From Oceanisphaera litoralis (GTDB taxonomy: Bacteria; Pseudomonadota; Gammaproteobacteria; Enterobacterales; Aeromonadaceae), in NCBI RefSeq assembly GCF_016907015.1, contig NZ_JAFBBE010000004.1, forward strand, positions 1 through 64,000: DNA of 64,000 nt, read 5' to 3'. The notes below the pieces were generated by a model. The model was not told the DNA's origin. It made no database searches and worked only from the letters and a program-made list of their open reading frames with translations. This document shows positions 17,207-28,440 of the stretch, one piece after another. A program made the position numbers and the translations under genes. How positions within the stretch are numbered: the stretch's first letter is position 1; each line of letters begins with the position of its first letter.

Positions 17207-18370
17207 ATGTCATTGCGCACATTTCCGCCCCGTATGATCCTGGTCGGGGTGCTGTCAGGCCTTGGCCTGATGGCCTGCGACAGCCAGTCAGCGCCACAGG
17301 CCGCTACCCAGAACGCACCGCTGCCCGAGGTGGTGGTGACCACGCTGCAGCCCGAGAGCGTGACCCTGACCCGGGAACTGCCCGGTCGTACCGCCGCCTA
17401 CCTCACCGCCGAAGTCCGGCCCCAGGTAGACGGCATCGTCAAACAGCGACTGTTTACCGAAGGCAGTCTGGTCAAGGCCGGCCAGCCGCTGTACCAGCTG
17501 GATGACGCCAGCTACCAGGCCGAACTGGCCAGTGCCCGTGCGGCCCAGGCCCGGGCCGAGGCCACCCTGACCTCGGCCCGGCTCAATGCCGCCCGCTCCG
17601 CCGAACTGGTCAAGATAGACGCGGTCAGCCGCCAGGACGATGAAAATGCCATCGCCACCCTGCGCCAGGCCGAGGCCGATCTCGCCGCCGCCAAGGCCGC
17701 CGTGCGCAGCGCCCAGATCCGGGTCGACTACGCCCGCCTCACCGCGCCCATCGACGGTCGCACCGGCAAGTCTGCGGTGACCCAGGGTGCCCTGGTCACC
17801 GCCAACCAGGCCGACGCCCTGGCCACCATTCAGCAGCTCGATCCCATCTACGTCGATCTGACCCAGTCCAGCAGTGAGTTGCTCCGACTGCGCCGGGAGC
17901 TGGCCGCCGGCACCCTCAGCACCACCGACAATGTGCCGGTGACCATAATGCTGGAAGACGGTACTCCCTACGAACACCAGGGCAAGCTGGCGTTCAGCGA
18001 GGCCACCGTGGACGAAAGCACCGGCAGCTTCCTGCTGCGGGTAGAAGTGCCCAACCCGGATCAGCTGCTGCTGCCCGGCATGTACCTGCGCGCCCAACTC
18101 GGCCAGGGCGAGCGGGACCATGCCCTGCTGGTGCCCCAGCAGGGCATCGCCCGGGATCCCAAAGGTAATACCTCGGCCCTGGTGGTGAACGCAGACAATC
18201 AGGTGGAGCAGCGCTCCGTGGTGGTCAGTCGCACCCTGGGCGACCAGTGGCTGCTGGAAAGCGGGCTGGTCGCCGGCGACAAGGTGATCATCGAAGGGCT
18301 GCAGAAAGTCCGCCCCGGCGCCGAGGTCCGCGTCGTCGAGGCCGAGCGCACCCTCGCTCGTCAGCCTTAA
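17207..18370 (+). CDS. RND efflux membrane-fusion (periplasmic adaptor) protein, AcrA/MexA type
   Basis: Periplasmic adaptor joining the RND pump to its outer-membrane channel. About 387 residues: lipoprotein signal with LMAC (Cys24), a first barrel-sandwich half around [31 protein letters not shown], an alpha-hairpin rich in Ala, Arg and Glu near 95-165, then [16 protein letters not shown] closing the lipoyl domain and a C-terminal beta-barrel. I start at the ATG at 17207, the first with a plausible ribosome binding site; an in-frame ATG exists at 17189. First gene of a four-gene operon ending in its likely regulator. Confidence 0.92.
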   Translation: MSLRTFPPRMILVGVLSGLGLMACDSQSAPQAATQNAPLPEVVVTTLQPESVTLTRELPGRTAAYLTAEVRPQVDGIVKQRLFTEGSLVKAGQPLYQLDDASYQAELASARAAQARAEATLTSARLNAARSAELVKIDAVSRQDDENAIATLRQAEADLAAAKAAVRSAQIRVDYARLTAPIDGRTGKSAVTQGALVTANQADALATIQQLDPIYVDLTQSSSELLRLRRELAAGTLSTTDNVPVTIMLEDGTPYEHQGKLAFSEATVDESTGSFLLRVEVPNPDQLLLPGMYLRAQLGQGERDHALLVPQQGIARDPKGNTSALVVNADNQVEQRSVVVSRTLGDQWLLESGLVAGDKVIIEGLQKVRPGAEVRVVEAERTLARQP

Positions 18371-18380
18371 GGAGAGCACC

Positions 18381-21300
18381 ATGGCTCGTTTTTTCATTGA
18401 TAGACCCATCTTTGCCTGGGTTATCGCCATCATCATCATGCTGGCGGGCGCCCTGTCCGTCCTGACCCTGCCGGTGTCCCAGTATCCGACCATAGCGCCG
18501 CCGGCGGTGAGCATCAGTGCCACCTACCCGGGCGCCTCCGCCAAGGTGGTGGAAGACTCGGTGACCCAGATCATCGAGCAGAACATGAAGGGACTGGACG
18601 GCCTGCTGTACATGTCCGCCTCCAGCGACGCCAACGGTCGCGTCAACCTCAGCCTGACCTTCGAGAACGGCACCGATCCGGACATCGCCCAGGTGCAGGT
18701 GCAGAACAAGCTGCAGTTGGCCATGCCGCTGCTGCCCCAGGAAGTACAGGCCCAGGGGGTGAACGTGAGCAAGTCGAGCAGCGGCTTCCTGATGGTGGTC
18801 GGCTTCGTGTCGGAAGACGGCAGCATGGACAAGGACGATATCGCCGACTACGTGAACGCCAACCTGGTTGACCCGCTCAGCCGGGTACCGGGCGTGGGCA
18901 CGCTGCAGGTGTTCGGCGCCGAATACGCCATGCGTATCTGGCTCGATCCCAACAAGCTCGACACCTATGCCCTGTCTACCGAGCAGGTGATCGCCGCCAT
19001 CCGCGCCCAGAATGCCCAGGTGACCGTGGGTCAGCTCGGCGGCGCCCCGGCCATGCCGGGCCAGCAGCTCAACGCCACCATCAACGCCCAGGAGCGACTG
19101 CAGACCCCGGAACAGTTCCGCAACATCATACTGCGCAGCAACCCGGACGGCTCCAGCCTGATCCTCGCCGATGTGGCCCGGGTGGAGCTGGGTGCCGAAA
19201 ACTATAACTTCATCAGCCGCTACAACGGCCAGCCGGCCACCGGTGTCGCCATTTCCCTGTCCACCGGCGCCAACGCCCTGGATACCGCCACCGGTGTGGT
19301 CAACACCCTGAAAGAGCTGGAAGCCTTCTACCCGCCCGGCCTGACCTCCGTGGTGCCCTTTGACACCACGCCCTTCGTCAAGGTCGCCATCTCCGGGGTG
19401 GTCAAGACCCTGGCGGAAGCGGTGCTGCTGGTGTTCCTGGTGATGTACCTGTTCATGCAGAATTTCCGCGCCACCCTGATCCCCACCATCGCTGTGCCGG
19501 TAGTGCTGCTCGGTACCTTCGGGGTGCTGGCCGCGTTCGGCTTCTCCATCAATATGCTGACCATGTTCGCCATGGTGCTGGCCATCGGCCTGCTGGTGGA
19601 CGACGCCATCGTGGTGGTGGAAAACGTCGAGCGGATCATGAGTGAGGAAGGGCTGTCACCGCTGGAGGCCACCCGCAAGTCGATGGATCAGATCACCGGC
19701 GCCCTGGTGGGCATTGGCCTGGTGCTGTCGGCGGTATTCATCCCCATGGCCTTTCTCGGCGGCTCCACCGGCGTCATTTACCGCCAGTTTTCGGTCACCA
19801 TCGCCTCGGCGATGGGGCTGTCGGTGCTGGTGGCCATCGTGCTGACCCCGGCCCTGTGCGCCACCATGCTCAAGCCGCTGAAAAAGGGCGAGCATCACGG
19901 CACCAAGGGCTTCTTCGGCTGGTTCAACCGTAACTTCGAACGGGCCAGCGGCAAATACCAGGGCGGCGTGCGCGGCATTCTCACCCGCAGCAAACGCTTC
20001 ATGCTGATGTTTTTCGCCCTGTCGGCGGTGATGGTGTTCCTGTTTATGCGCCTGCCCACCGCCTTCCTGCCCGACGAAGACCAGGGCGTGCTGTTCGCCA
20101 TGGTACAGGCCCCGGTGGGTGCCACCCAGGAGCGGACCATGGAGACCATCACCCAGCTGGAAGATCACTTCCTGCAGAACGAGGCCGACCTCGTCGAGTC
20201 GGTGTTCAGCGTACAGGGCTTCAGCTTTGCCGGTACCGGCCAGAACATGGGCCTGGCCTTTATCAACCTGAAAGACTGGTCCGAACGGGAGTCCGAAGAA
20301 CAGGGCGTGGCCGCCGTGGCCGATCGCGCCATGGGCGCCTTCAGCCAGTTCAAGGACGCCATGGCCTTCGCCTTTGTGCCCCCGGCCATGCCCGAACTGG
20401 GTACCTCGGGTGGTTTCGTGTTCTACCTGAAGGACAACGCCGGCCTGGGTCACAACGGCCTGCTCAACGCCCGCAACCAGTTGCTGGGTATGGCCGGCGA
20501 AAGCCCGCTGCTGACCGCGGTACGCCCCAACGGTATGGACGATACCCCCCAGTTTCGTGTCGATGTCGATCAGCGCAAGGCCGGGGCCCTGGGGCTGACC
20601 ATGGCCGATATCAACGGCACCCTGGCCACCGCCTGGGGCGGCAGCTATATCGATGACTTTATCGATCGGGGCCGGGTCAAGAAGGTATATGTACAGGCCG
20701 ATGCCCCCTACCGCATGGTGCCGGAAGACTTCAGCCTCTGGTCGGTACGCAACAATGCGGGCCAGATGGTGCCCTTCTCCGCCTTTGCCAGCGGCCACTG
20801 GGACTACGGCTCGCCTCGTCTGGAGCGCTACAACGGGGTGCCGGCCATGGAGATCAACGGTCAGGCCGCGCCCGGCGTGAGCTCCGGCGAAGCCATGGCC
20901 GAGATAGAGCGGCTGGTCGGCCAGCTGCCTGCGGGCATCGGCATGGAATGGAGCGGCCTGTCCTACCAGGAGCGCCAGGCCGGCAACCAGACCCCGCTGC
21001 TGTACAGCCTGTCGCTGCTGGTGGTGTTCCTGTGTCTGGCCGCCCTCTATGAAAGCTGGACCGTGCCCACCGCCGTGCTGCTGGTCGCTCCCCTGGGGAT
21101 CCTCGGCACCGTGCTGGCCGGTACCCTGTTCGGCATGAGCCGGGATGTCTACTTCCAGGTGGCCATGCTGACCACGGTCGGCCTGACCAGCAAGAACGCC
21201 ATCCTGATCGTGGAATTCGCCAAGGAAAACCTGGAGCAACGCGGCATGCCGCTCCTCGAGGCCACCATGACGGCGGTGCGCGACCGCCTGCGCCCCATCA

Positions 21301-21539
21301 TCATGACCTCGCTGGCCTTCGGCCTGGGGGTACTGCCCCTGGCCATCGCCAGCGGCGCCGGCTCCGGGGCCCAGAACGCCATCGGCACCGGCGTGCTGGG
21401 CGGCATGCTGGTCGGTACCCTGCTGGGCCTGTTCTTTATTCCGTTATTCTTTGTGGTGGTGCAGCGGCTGTTCGGCCGCAAGCCCCGGGCCGCCACCGTC
21501 GAGGCTGCGCCGCAGCCAGGAGAAACCCAATATGACTAA
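18381..21539 (+). CDS. RND multidrug efflux transporter, AcrB/MexB (HAE1) family
   Basis: Trimeric inner-membrane proton/drug antiporter. The 1,052 residues equal the HAE1 length. It begins [16 protein letters not shown], as nearly all members do. Helix 4 carries the proton-relay pair in [16 protein letters not shown] (Asp407/408 equivalents), the second half has the matching [15 protein letters not shown] segment with the relay lysine, and the porter domain has the expected PN1/PC repeats. A strong AAGGAG site precedes it. Substrates cannot be read from sequence. It overlaps the outer-membrane gene by eight bases. Confidence 0.96.
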   Translation: MARFFIDRPIFAWVIAIIIMLAGALSVLTLPVSQYPTIAPPAVSISATYPGASAKVVEDSVTQIIEQNMKGLDGLLYMSASSDANGRVNLSLTFENGTDPDIAQVQVQNKLQLAMPLLPQEVQAQGVNVSKSSSGFLMVVGFVSEDGSMDKDDIADYVNANLVDPLSRVPGVGTLQVFGAEYAMRIWLDPNKLDTYALSTEQVIAAIRAQNAQVTVGQLGGAPAMPGQQLNATINAQERLQTPEQFRNIILRSNPDGSSLILADVARVELGAENYNFISRYNGQPATGVAISLSTGANALDTATGVVNTLKELEAFYPPGLTSVVPFDTTPFVKVAISGVVKTLAEAVLLVFLVMYLFMQNFRATLIPTIAVPVVLLGTFGVLAAFGFSINMLTMFAMVLAIGLLVDDAIVVVENVERIMSEEGLSPLEATRKSMDQITGALVGIGLVLSAVFIPMAFLGGSTGVIYRQFSVTIASAMGLSVLVAIVLTPALCATMLKPLKKGEHHGTKGFFGWFNRNFERASGKYQGGVRGILTRSKRFMLMFFALSAVMVFLFMRLPTAFLPDEDQGVLFAMVQAPVGATQERTMETITQLEDHFLQNEADLVESVFSVQGFSFAGTGQNMGLAFINLKDWSERESEEQGVAAVADRAMGAFSQFKDAMAFAFVPPAMPELGTSGGFVFYLKDNAGLGHNGLLNARNQLLGMAGESPLLTAVRPNGMDDTPQFRVDVDQRKAGALGLTMADINGTLATAWGGSYIDDFIDRGRVKKVYVQADAPYRMVPEDFSLWSVRNNAGQMVPFSAFASGHWDYGSPRLERYNGVPAMEINGQAAPGVSSGEAMAEIERLVGQLPAGIGMEWSGLSYQERQAGNQTPLLYSLSLLVVFLCLAALYESWTVPTAVLLVAPLGILGTVLAGTLFGMSRDVYFQVAMLTTVGLTSKNAILIVEFAKENLEQRGMPLLEATMTAVRDRLRPIIMTSLAFGLGVLPLAIASGAGSGAQNAIGTGVLGGMLVGTLLGLFFIPLFFVVVQRLFGRKPRAATVEAAPQPGETQYD

Positions 21540-22929
21540 ACCCGTGCTGACCAGCCTGGCGCTGGTCACCGGCCTGCTGTTGTCCGGCTGTGCCAGCCTG
21601 GCACCGGCGGTGCCGGCTGCCCAGCCGCAACTGGCCACCGACTGGCCCATTCCCGCCACCACCGACGACGGAGACACGGCAGTGGCCGACATCGGCTGGC
21701 GTGACTTCTTCACCGATGCCCGTCTGGAACGCCTGATCGAACAGGCGCTGACCAACAACCGGGATCTGCGGGTCGCCCTGCTCAATGTGGAAAAGGCCCG
21801 CGCCCAGTACCGCATCCAGCGGGCCGATCGGCTGCCGTCCGTGGCCGCCAATGGCGGCCTGGAGCGGGGCCGGCTGACCCCCACCAACGGGGTGACCGAT
21901 CAGTACAGTGCCAGCCTGGGCATTGCCGAATTCGAGCTGGATCTGTTCGGCCGGGTCCGCAACCTCAGCGAGGCGGCACTGAACCAGTACCTGGCCCGGG
22001 AAGAGGCACGCCGCGCCGCCCAGCTCAGCCTGGTGGCGGAGGTGGCCAATGCCTACCTGACCCTGGCCGCCGACCGCCGACTGGCGCAGCTGGCCGAAGA
22101 CACCTTCCACAACCGGCAGCGGGCACTGGCGCTGAGCGAACGGCGTCACCAGCTGGGCGCCGTGTCCGGGCTGGATCTGAGCCAGGCCCGTGCTTCGATG
22201 GAAACCGCCCGTACCGATCTGGCCCGCTACCGGGGCCAGGTGGCCCGGGACATCAACGCCCTGACCCTGCTGGTGGGGGCGCCCATCGCCCCCGAGCTGC
22301 TGCCCGATGAGGTGGCATTCGAGGTGAGCGGTCTGCAACCGCTGCCCGCCGGGCTGCCTTCCGAGGTGCTGTTGCGCCGGCCCGACGTGCAGCAGGCGGA
22401 ATACGCCCTGCAGGCGGCCAGCGCCAATATCGGCGCCGCCCGGGCCGCCTTCTTCCCCTCGATCAGGCTGACCGGCAGCATCGGCACCGCCAGCGGCGAG
22501 CTCGACGGTCTGTTCGACGGCGGCACCCGGATCTGGAGCTTTATGCCCCGGCTGAACCTGCCCATTTTCCAGGGCGGCAGCCTGCGGGCGGCGCTGGGCA
22601 TGGCACAGGCGGAACGGGATATCGCCCTGGCCAACTATGAAAACGCCATCCAGAGCGGCTTTCGCGAGGTGGCCGATGCCCTGGTGCTGACCGGCAGTCT
22701 GGCCGAGCAGCAGGCGTCACAACAGGCACTGGTGGCCGCCGCCGGCCGGGCCGAACAACTGTCCCGCGCCCGTTACGATGCCGGCCGGGACAGCTACCTG
22801 GTGCTGCTGGATGCGGAGCGTACCCTGTACAACGCCGAGCAGGCGCTGATCAATACCCAACTGACCGAGCAGAGCAACCGCGTCAACCTGTACAAGGCGT
22901 TGGGTGGCGGCTGGCAACAGGTGGAGTAA
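21532..22929 (+). CDS. outer-membrane efflux channel, NodT/OprM family lipoprotein
   Basis: TolC-like trimeric channel completing the tripartite pump. The 465 residues begin with a lipoprotein signal (TGLLLSGC). Both OEP repeats are visible: [28 protein letters not shown] in the first, and [31 protein letters not shown] with the [22 protein letters not shown] helix in the second. The ATG at 21532 lies inside the 3' end of the RND gene and follows CCAGGAGAAA. Its stop overlaps the ATG of the TetR gene (TAATG). Confidence 0.95.
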   Translation: MTKPVLTSLALVTGLLLSGCASLAPAVPAAQPQLATDWPIPATTDDGDTAVADIGWRDFFTDARLERLIEQALTNNRDLRVALLNVEKARAQYRIQRADRLPSVAANGGLERGRLTPTNGVTDQYSASLGIAEFELDLFGRVRNLSEAALNQYLAREEARRAAQLSLVAEVANAYLTLAADRRLAQLAEDTFHNRQRALALSERRHQLGAVSGLDLSQARASMETARTDLARYRGQVARDINALTLLVGAPIAPELLPDEVAFEVSGLQPLPAGLPSEVLLRRPDVQQAEYALQAASANIGAARAAFFPSIRLTGSIGTASGELDGLFDGGTRIWSFMPRLNLPIFQGGSLRAALGMAQAERDIALANYENAIQSGFREVADALVLTGSLAEQQASQQALVAAAGRAEQLSRARYDAGRDSYLVLLDAERTLYNAEQALINTQLTEQSNRVNLYKALGGGWQQVE

Positions 22930-23597
22930 TGAAGTCGGCAACATCACTGGCCCGGGCGCAAGCCCGGGCGCGGGAGCAGCGCACCCGCATCCTCGATGCC
23001 GCCCGTCGGTGCTTTATCCGCCACGGCTTTCACGGCGCCAGCATGGCCGAACTGGCCAAGGAAGCGCAGATGAGCCCCGGGCTGATTTATCGCTATTTCG
23101 ATAACAAGCACCATGTGGTACTGGCCATCATCGCCCAGCAATTACAGCTGGTGCGGGAAGAAATCGGTCAGTTGCACGGCGAGGCCGACCTGCTGCTGCC
23201 GGTATTCATGGACGCCTTCGGCGGCCACCCCTGCCATACAAACGGCATGAGTCCGTCCCTGTTCCTGGAAATTTCCGCCGAGGCCTCGCGCGATCCGACC
23301 GTGGCCACCGCGGTACGGGACTCGGATCTCGCCCTGCATCAGGAATTCAGCAAGTGGCTGACCCGGCCCCGGGAGCAGGGCGGGCTGGCACTGCCCACCG
23401 AGCGTGCCGGTCAGGTCATGCTGATCATCCAGTGCCTGTGGGAAGGCCTGCTGGTGCGCCAGATCCGCGACCCCGAGCTGGATGCGGCGCAACTGAAAGC
23501 CGGGCTGACGCTGGTACTGCCCCTGCTACTGCAACCCGCGACCACCGAAAACCGAGACCGTCAGGGATCCACCGATAGGACAGGTACGCCGCTGTGA
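22929..23597 (+). CDS. TetR/AcrR family transcriptional regulator
   Basis: Probable repressor of the efflux operon of which it is the last gene. The 222 residues have the TetR helix-turn-helix at 16-62 (TRILDAARRCFIRHGF, then ASMAELAKEAQMSPGLIYRYFDNK) and a divergent C-terminal ligand-binding domain. Coupled translation with the channel gene (TAATG overlap) implies feedback: derepression raises both pump and repressor. Its 3' end overlaps the convergent miaE coding region by 37 bp, so the last 12 codons of each gene constrain one another. Confidence 0.93.
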   Translation: MKSATSLARAQARAREQRTRILDAARRCFIRHGFHGASMAELAKEAQMSPGLIYRYFDNKHHVVLAIIAQQLQLVREEIGQLHGEADLLLPVFMDAFGGHPCHTNGMSPSLFLEISAEASRDPTVATAVRDSDLALHQEFSKWLTRPREQGGLALPTERAGQVMLIIQCLWEGLLVRQIRDPELDAAQLKAGLTLVLPLLLQPATTENRDRQGSTDRTGTPL

Positions 23598-24346
23598 AAG
23601 CGCAACGAGGTATCCGCTGAACACATCAGTTCCGCTTCCACGGTGCCGAAAAATGCCACCCGGTCATCGATATTCTGACCGCTGTAGTCGGCGGCCAGGG
23701 TCAGGTAGTCCTGATAATGACGCGCCTCGGAACGCAGCAGCGACACATAGAAGCGGCTCAGCTCCTCGTCCAGGTGCGGTGCCAGCCGGGCGAAGCGCTC
23801 GCAGGAGCGGGCTTCGATATAGGCGCCGATGATCAAGCGGTCGACGATGGCCGCCGGCTCATGGGTGCGCACATGCCGGAGCAGTCCCTGGGCATAGCGC
23901 GATGCCGACAGGCTGCGGTACTCGATGTTTCTGGCCGCCATGATCTCCAGCACCTGCTCGAAATGGTGCAGCTCTTCCTGGATCAGGCGCACCATTTTCA
24001 CCAGCAGATCGTTTTTTTCCAGTTCGTCGAACACCCGCCGGTTTTCATCCAGCAAGGTCTGTTTGCCCAGTACCTCGCCTTTTTCCGGCAGGGCATCAAG
24101 CGTCTTGTAAAAATCCAGATTGGGCAATAATTTCCGTTTTTCTTTCGGCAGGCAATAACGGCGCACCAGGCTGTGGGCGCTCATCGCCGCCTTCAGCTCG
24201 CAGTTGGCATGATCCACCAGCAGCGCGGCCAGATGCTGTGGCTTGCGCGCTTCGGCTATCCATTCATCCGGGGTGGGGCAATGCAAAAAGGCATGGATGG
24301 GCGCCAGTAACTGGCTGCATTCTGAATTCGGTGAATAAGGGGACAA
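23561..24346 (-). CDS. miaE: tRNA-(ms2io6A37) hydroxylase MiaE
   Basis: Non-haem diiron mono-oxygenase that hydroxylates the 2-methylthio-N6-isopentenyl-adenosine at tRNA position 37. The 261 residues are close to the usual 250-270. The ferritin-like helices carry the diiron ligands: CELKAA in the first, EELHHFEQV (EExxH) near 130, ARSCERF near 180 and LLRSEARHY near 208. No ATG or GTG lies at the expected N-terminus. The only start giving the family sequence (SQLLAPIHAFLHCPTPDEW) is a TTG at 24346, or an upstream ATT, without a good ribosome site, so the exact start is uncertain and expression may be low. Convergent with the TetR gene. Confidence 0.9.
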   Translation of the reverse strand: MSPYSPNSECSQLLAPIHAFLHCPTPDEWIAEARKPQHLAALLVDHANCELKAAMSAHSLVRRYCLPKEKRKLLPNLDFYKTLDALPEKGEVLGKQTLLDENRRVFDELEKNDLLVKMVRLIQEELHHFEQVLEIMAARNIEYRSLSASRYAQGLLRHVRTHEPAAIVDRLIIGAYIEARSCERFARLAPHLDEELSRFYVSLLRSEARHYQDYLTLAADYSGQNIDDRVAFFGTVEAELMCSADTSLRFHSGVPVLSVDP

Positions 24347-24530
24347 AATAAATACCTGTACCAGGCCGGGTGGCGAGAGTCGATGTGGTTGATACGGCTA
24401 TTTTATCAATTCGTGCGGTCGACAACAGCCCGAATCACGGCACCGTCCGCCGCCGCGTCCGGCAACATCACTTCTGTGACTCAGCTCTCGTTTTTTCCAC
24501 GTCGATCACACAAAAAACAGATTTATTGTC

Positions 24531-24568
24531 TACAATCCCCCATCGAATCGATTGCGTAACCGTTTCGC
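24531..24568 (+). promoter_or_regulatory. ribose operon promoter and RbsR-type operator
   Basis: A TACAAT -10 box (24531-24536) is followed by GCGTAACCGTTTCGC (24554-24568), a 15-base dyad with one mismatched pair. It resembles LacI-family operators and the GCGAAAC half-sites I recall for RbsR. No good -35 exists, but a TCACA half-site centred about 41 bases before the likely start (around 24502) suggests a weak CRP site. The operator lies downstream of the -10, so a bound repressor would block clearance. The rest of 24347-24530 shows nothing else recognisable. Confidence 0.6.
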
Positions 24569-24621
24569 TCACCATTTTTGGTTAACTTTCGGAGCTTTTT
24601 GCTCCAGAACAAGGCGATACC

Positions 24622-25041
24622 GTGAAGAAAACCACCTTGCTTAACAGTCATTTATCCGCGCTGGTCGCCCGCGTCGGCCATACTGACGACATAGTGCTGG
24701 CCGATGCGGGCCTGCCCATTCCCGCCGGACCCGAGCGTATCGATCTGGCGGTCAGCCCGGGGCTGCCCGGCTTGCAACCCATGCTGGCGGCGCTATTGAG
24801 TGAATTGCAGCTGGAGTCGGTGGTACTGGCGGAAGAAATAAAAACCGTCAGCCCCGATCTGCACCGGCTATTGCTGAGTCAGCTGGCCGAAGCCGCCGAC
24901 GCCCAGGGCCGGGACATCCCGGTAAACTACATCAGCCACGCGGACTTCAAGCGGCAAAATGCCGGGGCCCGCGCCGTGGTGCGTACCGGTGAATGCACCC
25001 CTTACGCCAATATCATACTGCGCTGCGGCGTTCCTTTCTGA
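24622..25041 (+). CDS. rbsD: D-ribose pyranase RbsD
   Basis: Converts beta-D-ribopyranose to the furanose form used by ribokinase. The 139 residues equal E. coli RbsD. Family features are [24 protein letters not shown] with the catalytic His20 region, [13 protein letters not shown] and the C-terminal [19 protein letters not shown]. It starts with GTG at 24622 behind AAGG. First gene of rbsDACBK-rbsR; rbsA begins seven bases after the stop. Confidence 0.95.
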   Translation: MKKTTLLNSHLSALVARVGHTDDIVLADAGLPIPAGPERIDLAVSPGLPGLQPMLAALLSELQLESVVLAEEIKTVSPDLHRLLLSQLAEAADAQGRDIPVNYISHADFKRQNAGARAVVRTGECTPYANIILRCGVPF

Positions 25042-25048
25042 GGTGAGC

Positions 25049-26551
25049 ATGGAACCCATACTGTCTCTGTCCGGCATCGACAAGGCCTTTCCCGGGGTCA
25101 AGGCGCTGGATCAAGCCGGGCTCAACGTCTATCCGGGCCAGGTCATGGCGCTGATGGGCGAGAATGGCGCCGGCAAGTCCACCATGATGAAGGTACTGAC
25201 CGGCATCTACCAACCGGACGCCGGCGAGATCCGCTATCGCGGCCAGCCCTGCCGTTTCAAGGGCCCCCGCGACTCGCAACAGGCGGGTATCGGCATCATT
25301 CATCAGGAGCTGAACCTGCTGGACGAGCTGACCATTGCCGAGAATATTTTTCTCGGTCGCGAGCCGGTCAATGCCTTCGGCAAAATCGACTGGACGCGCC
25401 TCTACGCCAACGCCCAGGTCTTGCTGGATCGGCTGCAAATCCACCAGTCTCCCCGCACCCGGGTCGGGGATTTGAGCATCGGCGCCCAGCAAATGGTGGA
25501 AATCGCCAAGGCGCTGTCGTTCAAGGCCGACGTCATCATCATGGATGAGCCTACCGATGCCCTGACCGATACCGAAACCCGGGCCCTGTTCCGGGTGATC
25601 GAAGAGCTGCGTGCCGCTGGCTGTGGCATCGTCTATATCTCTCATCGACTGGCGGAAATCTTCGCGATCTGCGACCGGGTCACCATACTGCGTGACGGCA
25701 AGTGGATCGGCGAAGAGGCGGTGAGCGATATCGACGAAGACCGGCTGATCGAAATGATGGTCGGCCGCAGGCTGGACGAGCAATACCCGCGCATCACCGT
25801 GCCCCGGGGGCCGGAAGTGCTGAAGGTGGACGGCCTGAGCGGCGCCGGCGTCAACAACGTCAGTTTCAGCCTGCGCGAAGGCGAGATCCTCGGCTTTTCC
25901 GGACTGATGGGCGCCGGTCGCACCGAACTGGTCAAGACCCTGTACGGTGCCCTGCCCCGCACCGCAGGCCATGTCTTGCTGGCGGGCAAGCCCTATCAGG
26001 CCAAGAGTCCGCAACAGGGGCTGGCCGCCGGTATCGCCTATATTTCGGAAGACCGCAAGGGCGATGGTCTGGTGCTGGATCTGTCGGTCAAAGTCAACAT
26101 GAGCCTGTCGGCGCTGGCCGAACTGAGCCGGGGCCCCCAGCTCGATCATCAGGCCGAACGCGGCGCCGTGGACGAGTTTATTTCGCTGTTCAAGATCCGC
26201 ACGCCGGGCCGGGAACAGCTGATTGGCAACCTGTCGGGTGGCAACCAGCAGAAGGTGGCCATCGCCAAGGGACTGATGACCCGCCCGCGGGTGCTTATTC
26301 TCGACGAGCCTACCCGTGGCGTCGACGTGGGCGCCAAGAAGGAAATCTATCAGTTGATCAACCGCTTCAAGCAGGAAGGCATGGCCATTATTCTGGTGTC
26401 GTCCGATATGCCGGAAGTGCTGGGGATCAGTGACCGTATCATGGTGATGCACCAGGGGTGCATTGCCGGTGAATTCAACGCCACCACCGCGACCCAGGAA
26501 CAACTGCTGACCGCCGCCGTTGGTCAGACTCAACAAGAGGAAAATGCATGA
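25049..26551 (+). CDS. rbsA: ribose ABC transporter ATP-binding protein RbsA
   Basis: Tandem-domain ATPase energising ribose import. The 500 residues match E. coli (501). N-terminal domain: Walker A GENGAGKS near 37-44 and Walker [11 protein letters not shown] near 163. The C-terminal domain has a degenerate Walker A ([10 protein letters not shown]) as in all sugar-type tandem ATPases, signature LSGGNQQKV and [13 protein letters not shown]. The ATG at 25049 follows GAGGTGAGC; the longer open frame lies inside rbsD. It overlaps rbsC by four bases. Confidence 0.96.
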   Translation: MEPILSLSGIDKAFPGVKALDQAGLNVYPGQVMALMGENGAGKSTMMKVLTGIYQPDAGEIRYRGQPCRFKGPRDSQQAGIGIIHQELNLLDELTIAENIFLGREPVNAFGKIDWTRLYANAQVLLDRLQIHQSPRTRVGDLSIGAQQMVEIAKALSFKADVIIMDEPTDALTDTETRALFRVIEELRAAGCGIVYISHRLAEIFAICDRVTILRDGKWIGEEAVSDIDEDRLIEMMVGRRLDEQYPRITVPRGPEVLKVDGLSGAGVNNVSFSLREGEILGFSGLMGAGRTELVKTLYGALPRTAGHVLLAGKPYQAKSPQQGLAAGIAYISEDRKGDGLVLDLSVKVNMSLSALAELSRGPQLDHQAERGAVDEFISLFKIRTPGREQLIGNLSGGNQQKVAIAKGLMTRPRVLILDEPTRGVDVGAKKEIYQLINRFKQEGMAIILVSSDMPEVLGISDRIMVMHQGCIAGEFNATTATQEQLLTAAVGQTQQEENA

Positions 26552-27516
26552 ACTCCCCCGCCCTTGACGGCAGCCGCCGCTGGTTCAGCAAGGAATGGCT
26601 GATTGCCCAGAAATCGCTGATCGCCCTGCTGGTGCTGATTGCCGTGGTCTCTGCGCTGAGCCCCAACTTTTTCACCGTCGACAACCTGCTCAACATACTG
26701 CGCCAGACCTCGGTCAACGCCATTATTGCCGTGGGCATGACCCTGGTGATCCTCACCGCCGGCATCGATCTCAGCGTGGGCTCGGTACTGGCCCTGTGCG
26801 GCGCCTTTGCCGCCAGCATGGTGTCGATGGAGCTGTCCATCTTCATTACCCTGCCGGCGGTACTGCTGGCCGGTTTTGCCCTCGGCGGCGTCAGCGGCAT
26901 CATCGTCGCCAAGGGCCGGGTACAGGCCTTTATCGCCACCCTGGTCACCATGACCCTGCTGCGCGGCGTGACCATGGTCTATACCGATGGCCGCCCCATT
27001 TCAACCGGCTTTACCTATGCCGGCGACCTCTTCGCCTGGTTCGGCACCGGCTACGTGTTCGGCATACCGGTGCCGGTGTGGCTGATGGCCATGACCTTCC
27101 TCGGTGCCTGGTATCTGCTCAACCACACCCGCTTCGGCCGCTATATCTATGCGGTGGGCGGCAACGAAGCCGCCGCACGGCTGTCGGGCATCAACGTCGC
27201 CCGGGTCAAGATGGGTGTCTATGCCATCTGCGGCATGCTGTCGGCACTGGCGGCCATTATCGTCACCAGCCGGCTGTCATCGGCCCAGCCCACTGCCGGC
27301 ACCACCTACGAGCTGGACGCCATTGCCGCCGTGGTACTGGGCGGCACCAGCCTGGCCGGCGGCAAGGGGGCCATCATGGGCACCCTGATCGGGGCGCTGA
27401 TCATCGGCTTTCTGAACAATGCGCTCAACCTGCTGGATGTGTCCTCCTACTATCAGATGATCGCCAAGGCCGCGGTGATCCTGCTGGCAGTACTGGTCGA
27501 CAACAAACACAAGTAA
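26548..27516 (+). CDS. rbsC: ribose ABC transporter permease RbsC
   Basis: Inner-membrane permease of the ribose importer, 322 residues (321 in E. coli) with about ten hydrophobic segments. Typical family strings are [23 protein letters not shown], the EAA-like [21 protein letters not shown] and [20 protein letters not shown]. The ATG overlaps the rbsA stop (ATGA). Confidence 0.96.
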   Translation: MNSPALDGSRRWFSKEWLIAQKSLIALLVLIAVVSALSPNFFTVDNLLNILRQTSVNAIIAVGMTLVILTAGIDLSVGSVLALCGAFAASMVSMELSIFITLPAVLLAGFALGGVSGIIVAKGRVQAFIATLVTMTLLRGVTMVYTDGRPISTGFTYAGDLFAWFGTGYVFGIPVPVWLMAMTFLGAWYLLNHTRFGRYIYAVGGNEAAARLSGINVARVKMGVYAICGMLSALAAIIVTSRLSSAQPTAGTTYELDAIAAVVLGGTSLAGGKGAIMGTLIGALIIGFLNNALNLLDVSSYYQMIAKAAVILLAVLVDNKHK

Positions 27517-27548
27517 TTCCACTCCACGATACCAAAGGAAGCTGCATC

Positions 27549-28430
27549 ATGAAAAAACTGACGACCCTGCTCTCCGCTGCCCTGGTCAGCGCCACCATGA
27601 GCTCCGGTGCCTATGCCAAGGATACGCTGGCGCTGGTGATCTCGACCCTCAACAACCCCTTCTTCGTCACCATGAAAGAAGGCGCGGAGCAAAAGGCGGA
27701 AGAACTGGGCTACAACCTGATAGTGCTGGACTCCCAGAACGACCCGGCCAAGGAGCTGGCCAACGTGGAAGACCTGAGCGTACGCGGTGCCAAGGTGCTG
27801 CTGATCAACCCCACCGACTCGGATGCGGTCACCAACGCCATTCGCCTGGCCAACCGCGCCGAGTTGCCGGTGCTGACCCTGGACAGGGCCGCCAACCGGG
27901 GTGAGGTGGTGGCTCATATCGCCTCCGACAACGTGGCCGGCGGCCTGATGGCCGGTGACTATATTGCCGAGCAGATCGGTGCCGATGCCCGCGTCATTCA
28001 GCTCGAAGGCATTGCCGGCACCAGCGCCGCCCGCGAGCGGGGTGAAGGTTTCGCCCAGGCCGTAGACAAGCACGGCTTCGAGCTGCTGGCCAGCCAGCCG
28101 GCGGATTTTGACCGTACCAAGGGCCTGAACGTGATGGAAAACCTGCTGACCGGTAACCCGACGGTGCAGGCGGTGTTTGCCCAGAATGACGAGATGGCGC
28201 TGGGTGCCATGCGCGCGCTGCAGGCGGCCAACAAGAAAGACGTGATCATTGTGGGCTTTGATGGCACCGAAGACGGCATCCAGGCGGTACAGGGCGCTCG
28301 TCTGGCCGCCACCATCGCCCAGCAGCCGAATGCCATCGGCGCCATCGCGGTGGAAACCGCCGACAGGATCCTGAAAGGTGAAACCGTGGCCAGCCACATT
28401 CCGGTACCGCTGCAAGTCATCAGCAAGTAA
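27549..28430 (+). CDS. rbsB: ribose-binding periplasmic protein RbsB
   Basis: Periplasmic type I solute-binding protein that delivers ribose to RbsAC and, in enterics, to the Trg chemoreceptor. The 293 residues include a Sec signal peptide ([15 protein letters not shown]...GAYA, cleavage near 23). Ligand-site motifs are [32 protein letters not shown] and [10 protein letters not shown]. The start at 27549 has a good AAGGAAG site. Confidence 0.97.
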   Translation: MKKLTTLLSAALVSATMSSGAYAKDTLALVISTLNNPFFVTMKEGAEQKAEELGYNLIVLDSQNDPAKELANVEDLSVRGAKVLLINPTDSDAVTNAIRLANRAELPVLTLDRAANRGEVVAHIASDNVAGGLMAGDYIAEQIGADARVIQLEGIAGTSAARERGEGFAQAVDKHGFELLASQPADFDRTKGLNVMENLLTGNPTVQAVFAQNDEMALGAMRALQAANKKDVIIVGFDGTEDGIQAVQGARLAATIAQQPNAIGAIAVETADRILKGETVASHIPVPLQVISK

Positions 28431-28440
28431 GGCAATCACC

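Noticed and set aside
19656-21239. 527-codon open frame antisense to the RND pump gene
   Set aside because: It is a shadow of the GC-rich codon structure of the real gene and has His/Gln/Gly-rich composition without domains. The same applies to long antisense frames opposite rbsA (25013-26536), gcvP (42816-44516), ubiH (47546-48829), ycjX (7879-9213) and acnA.
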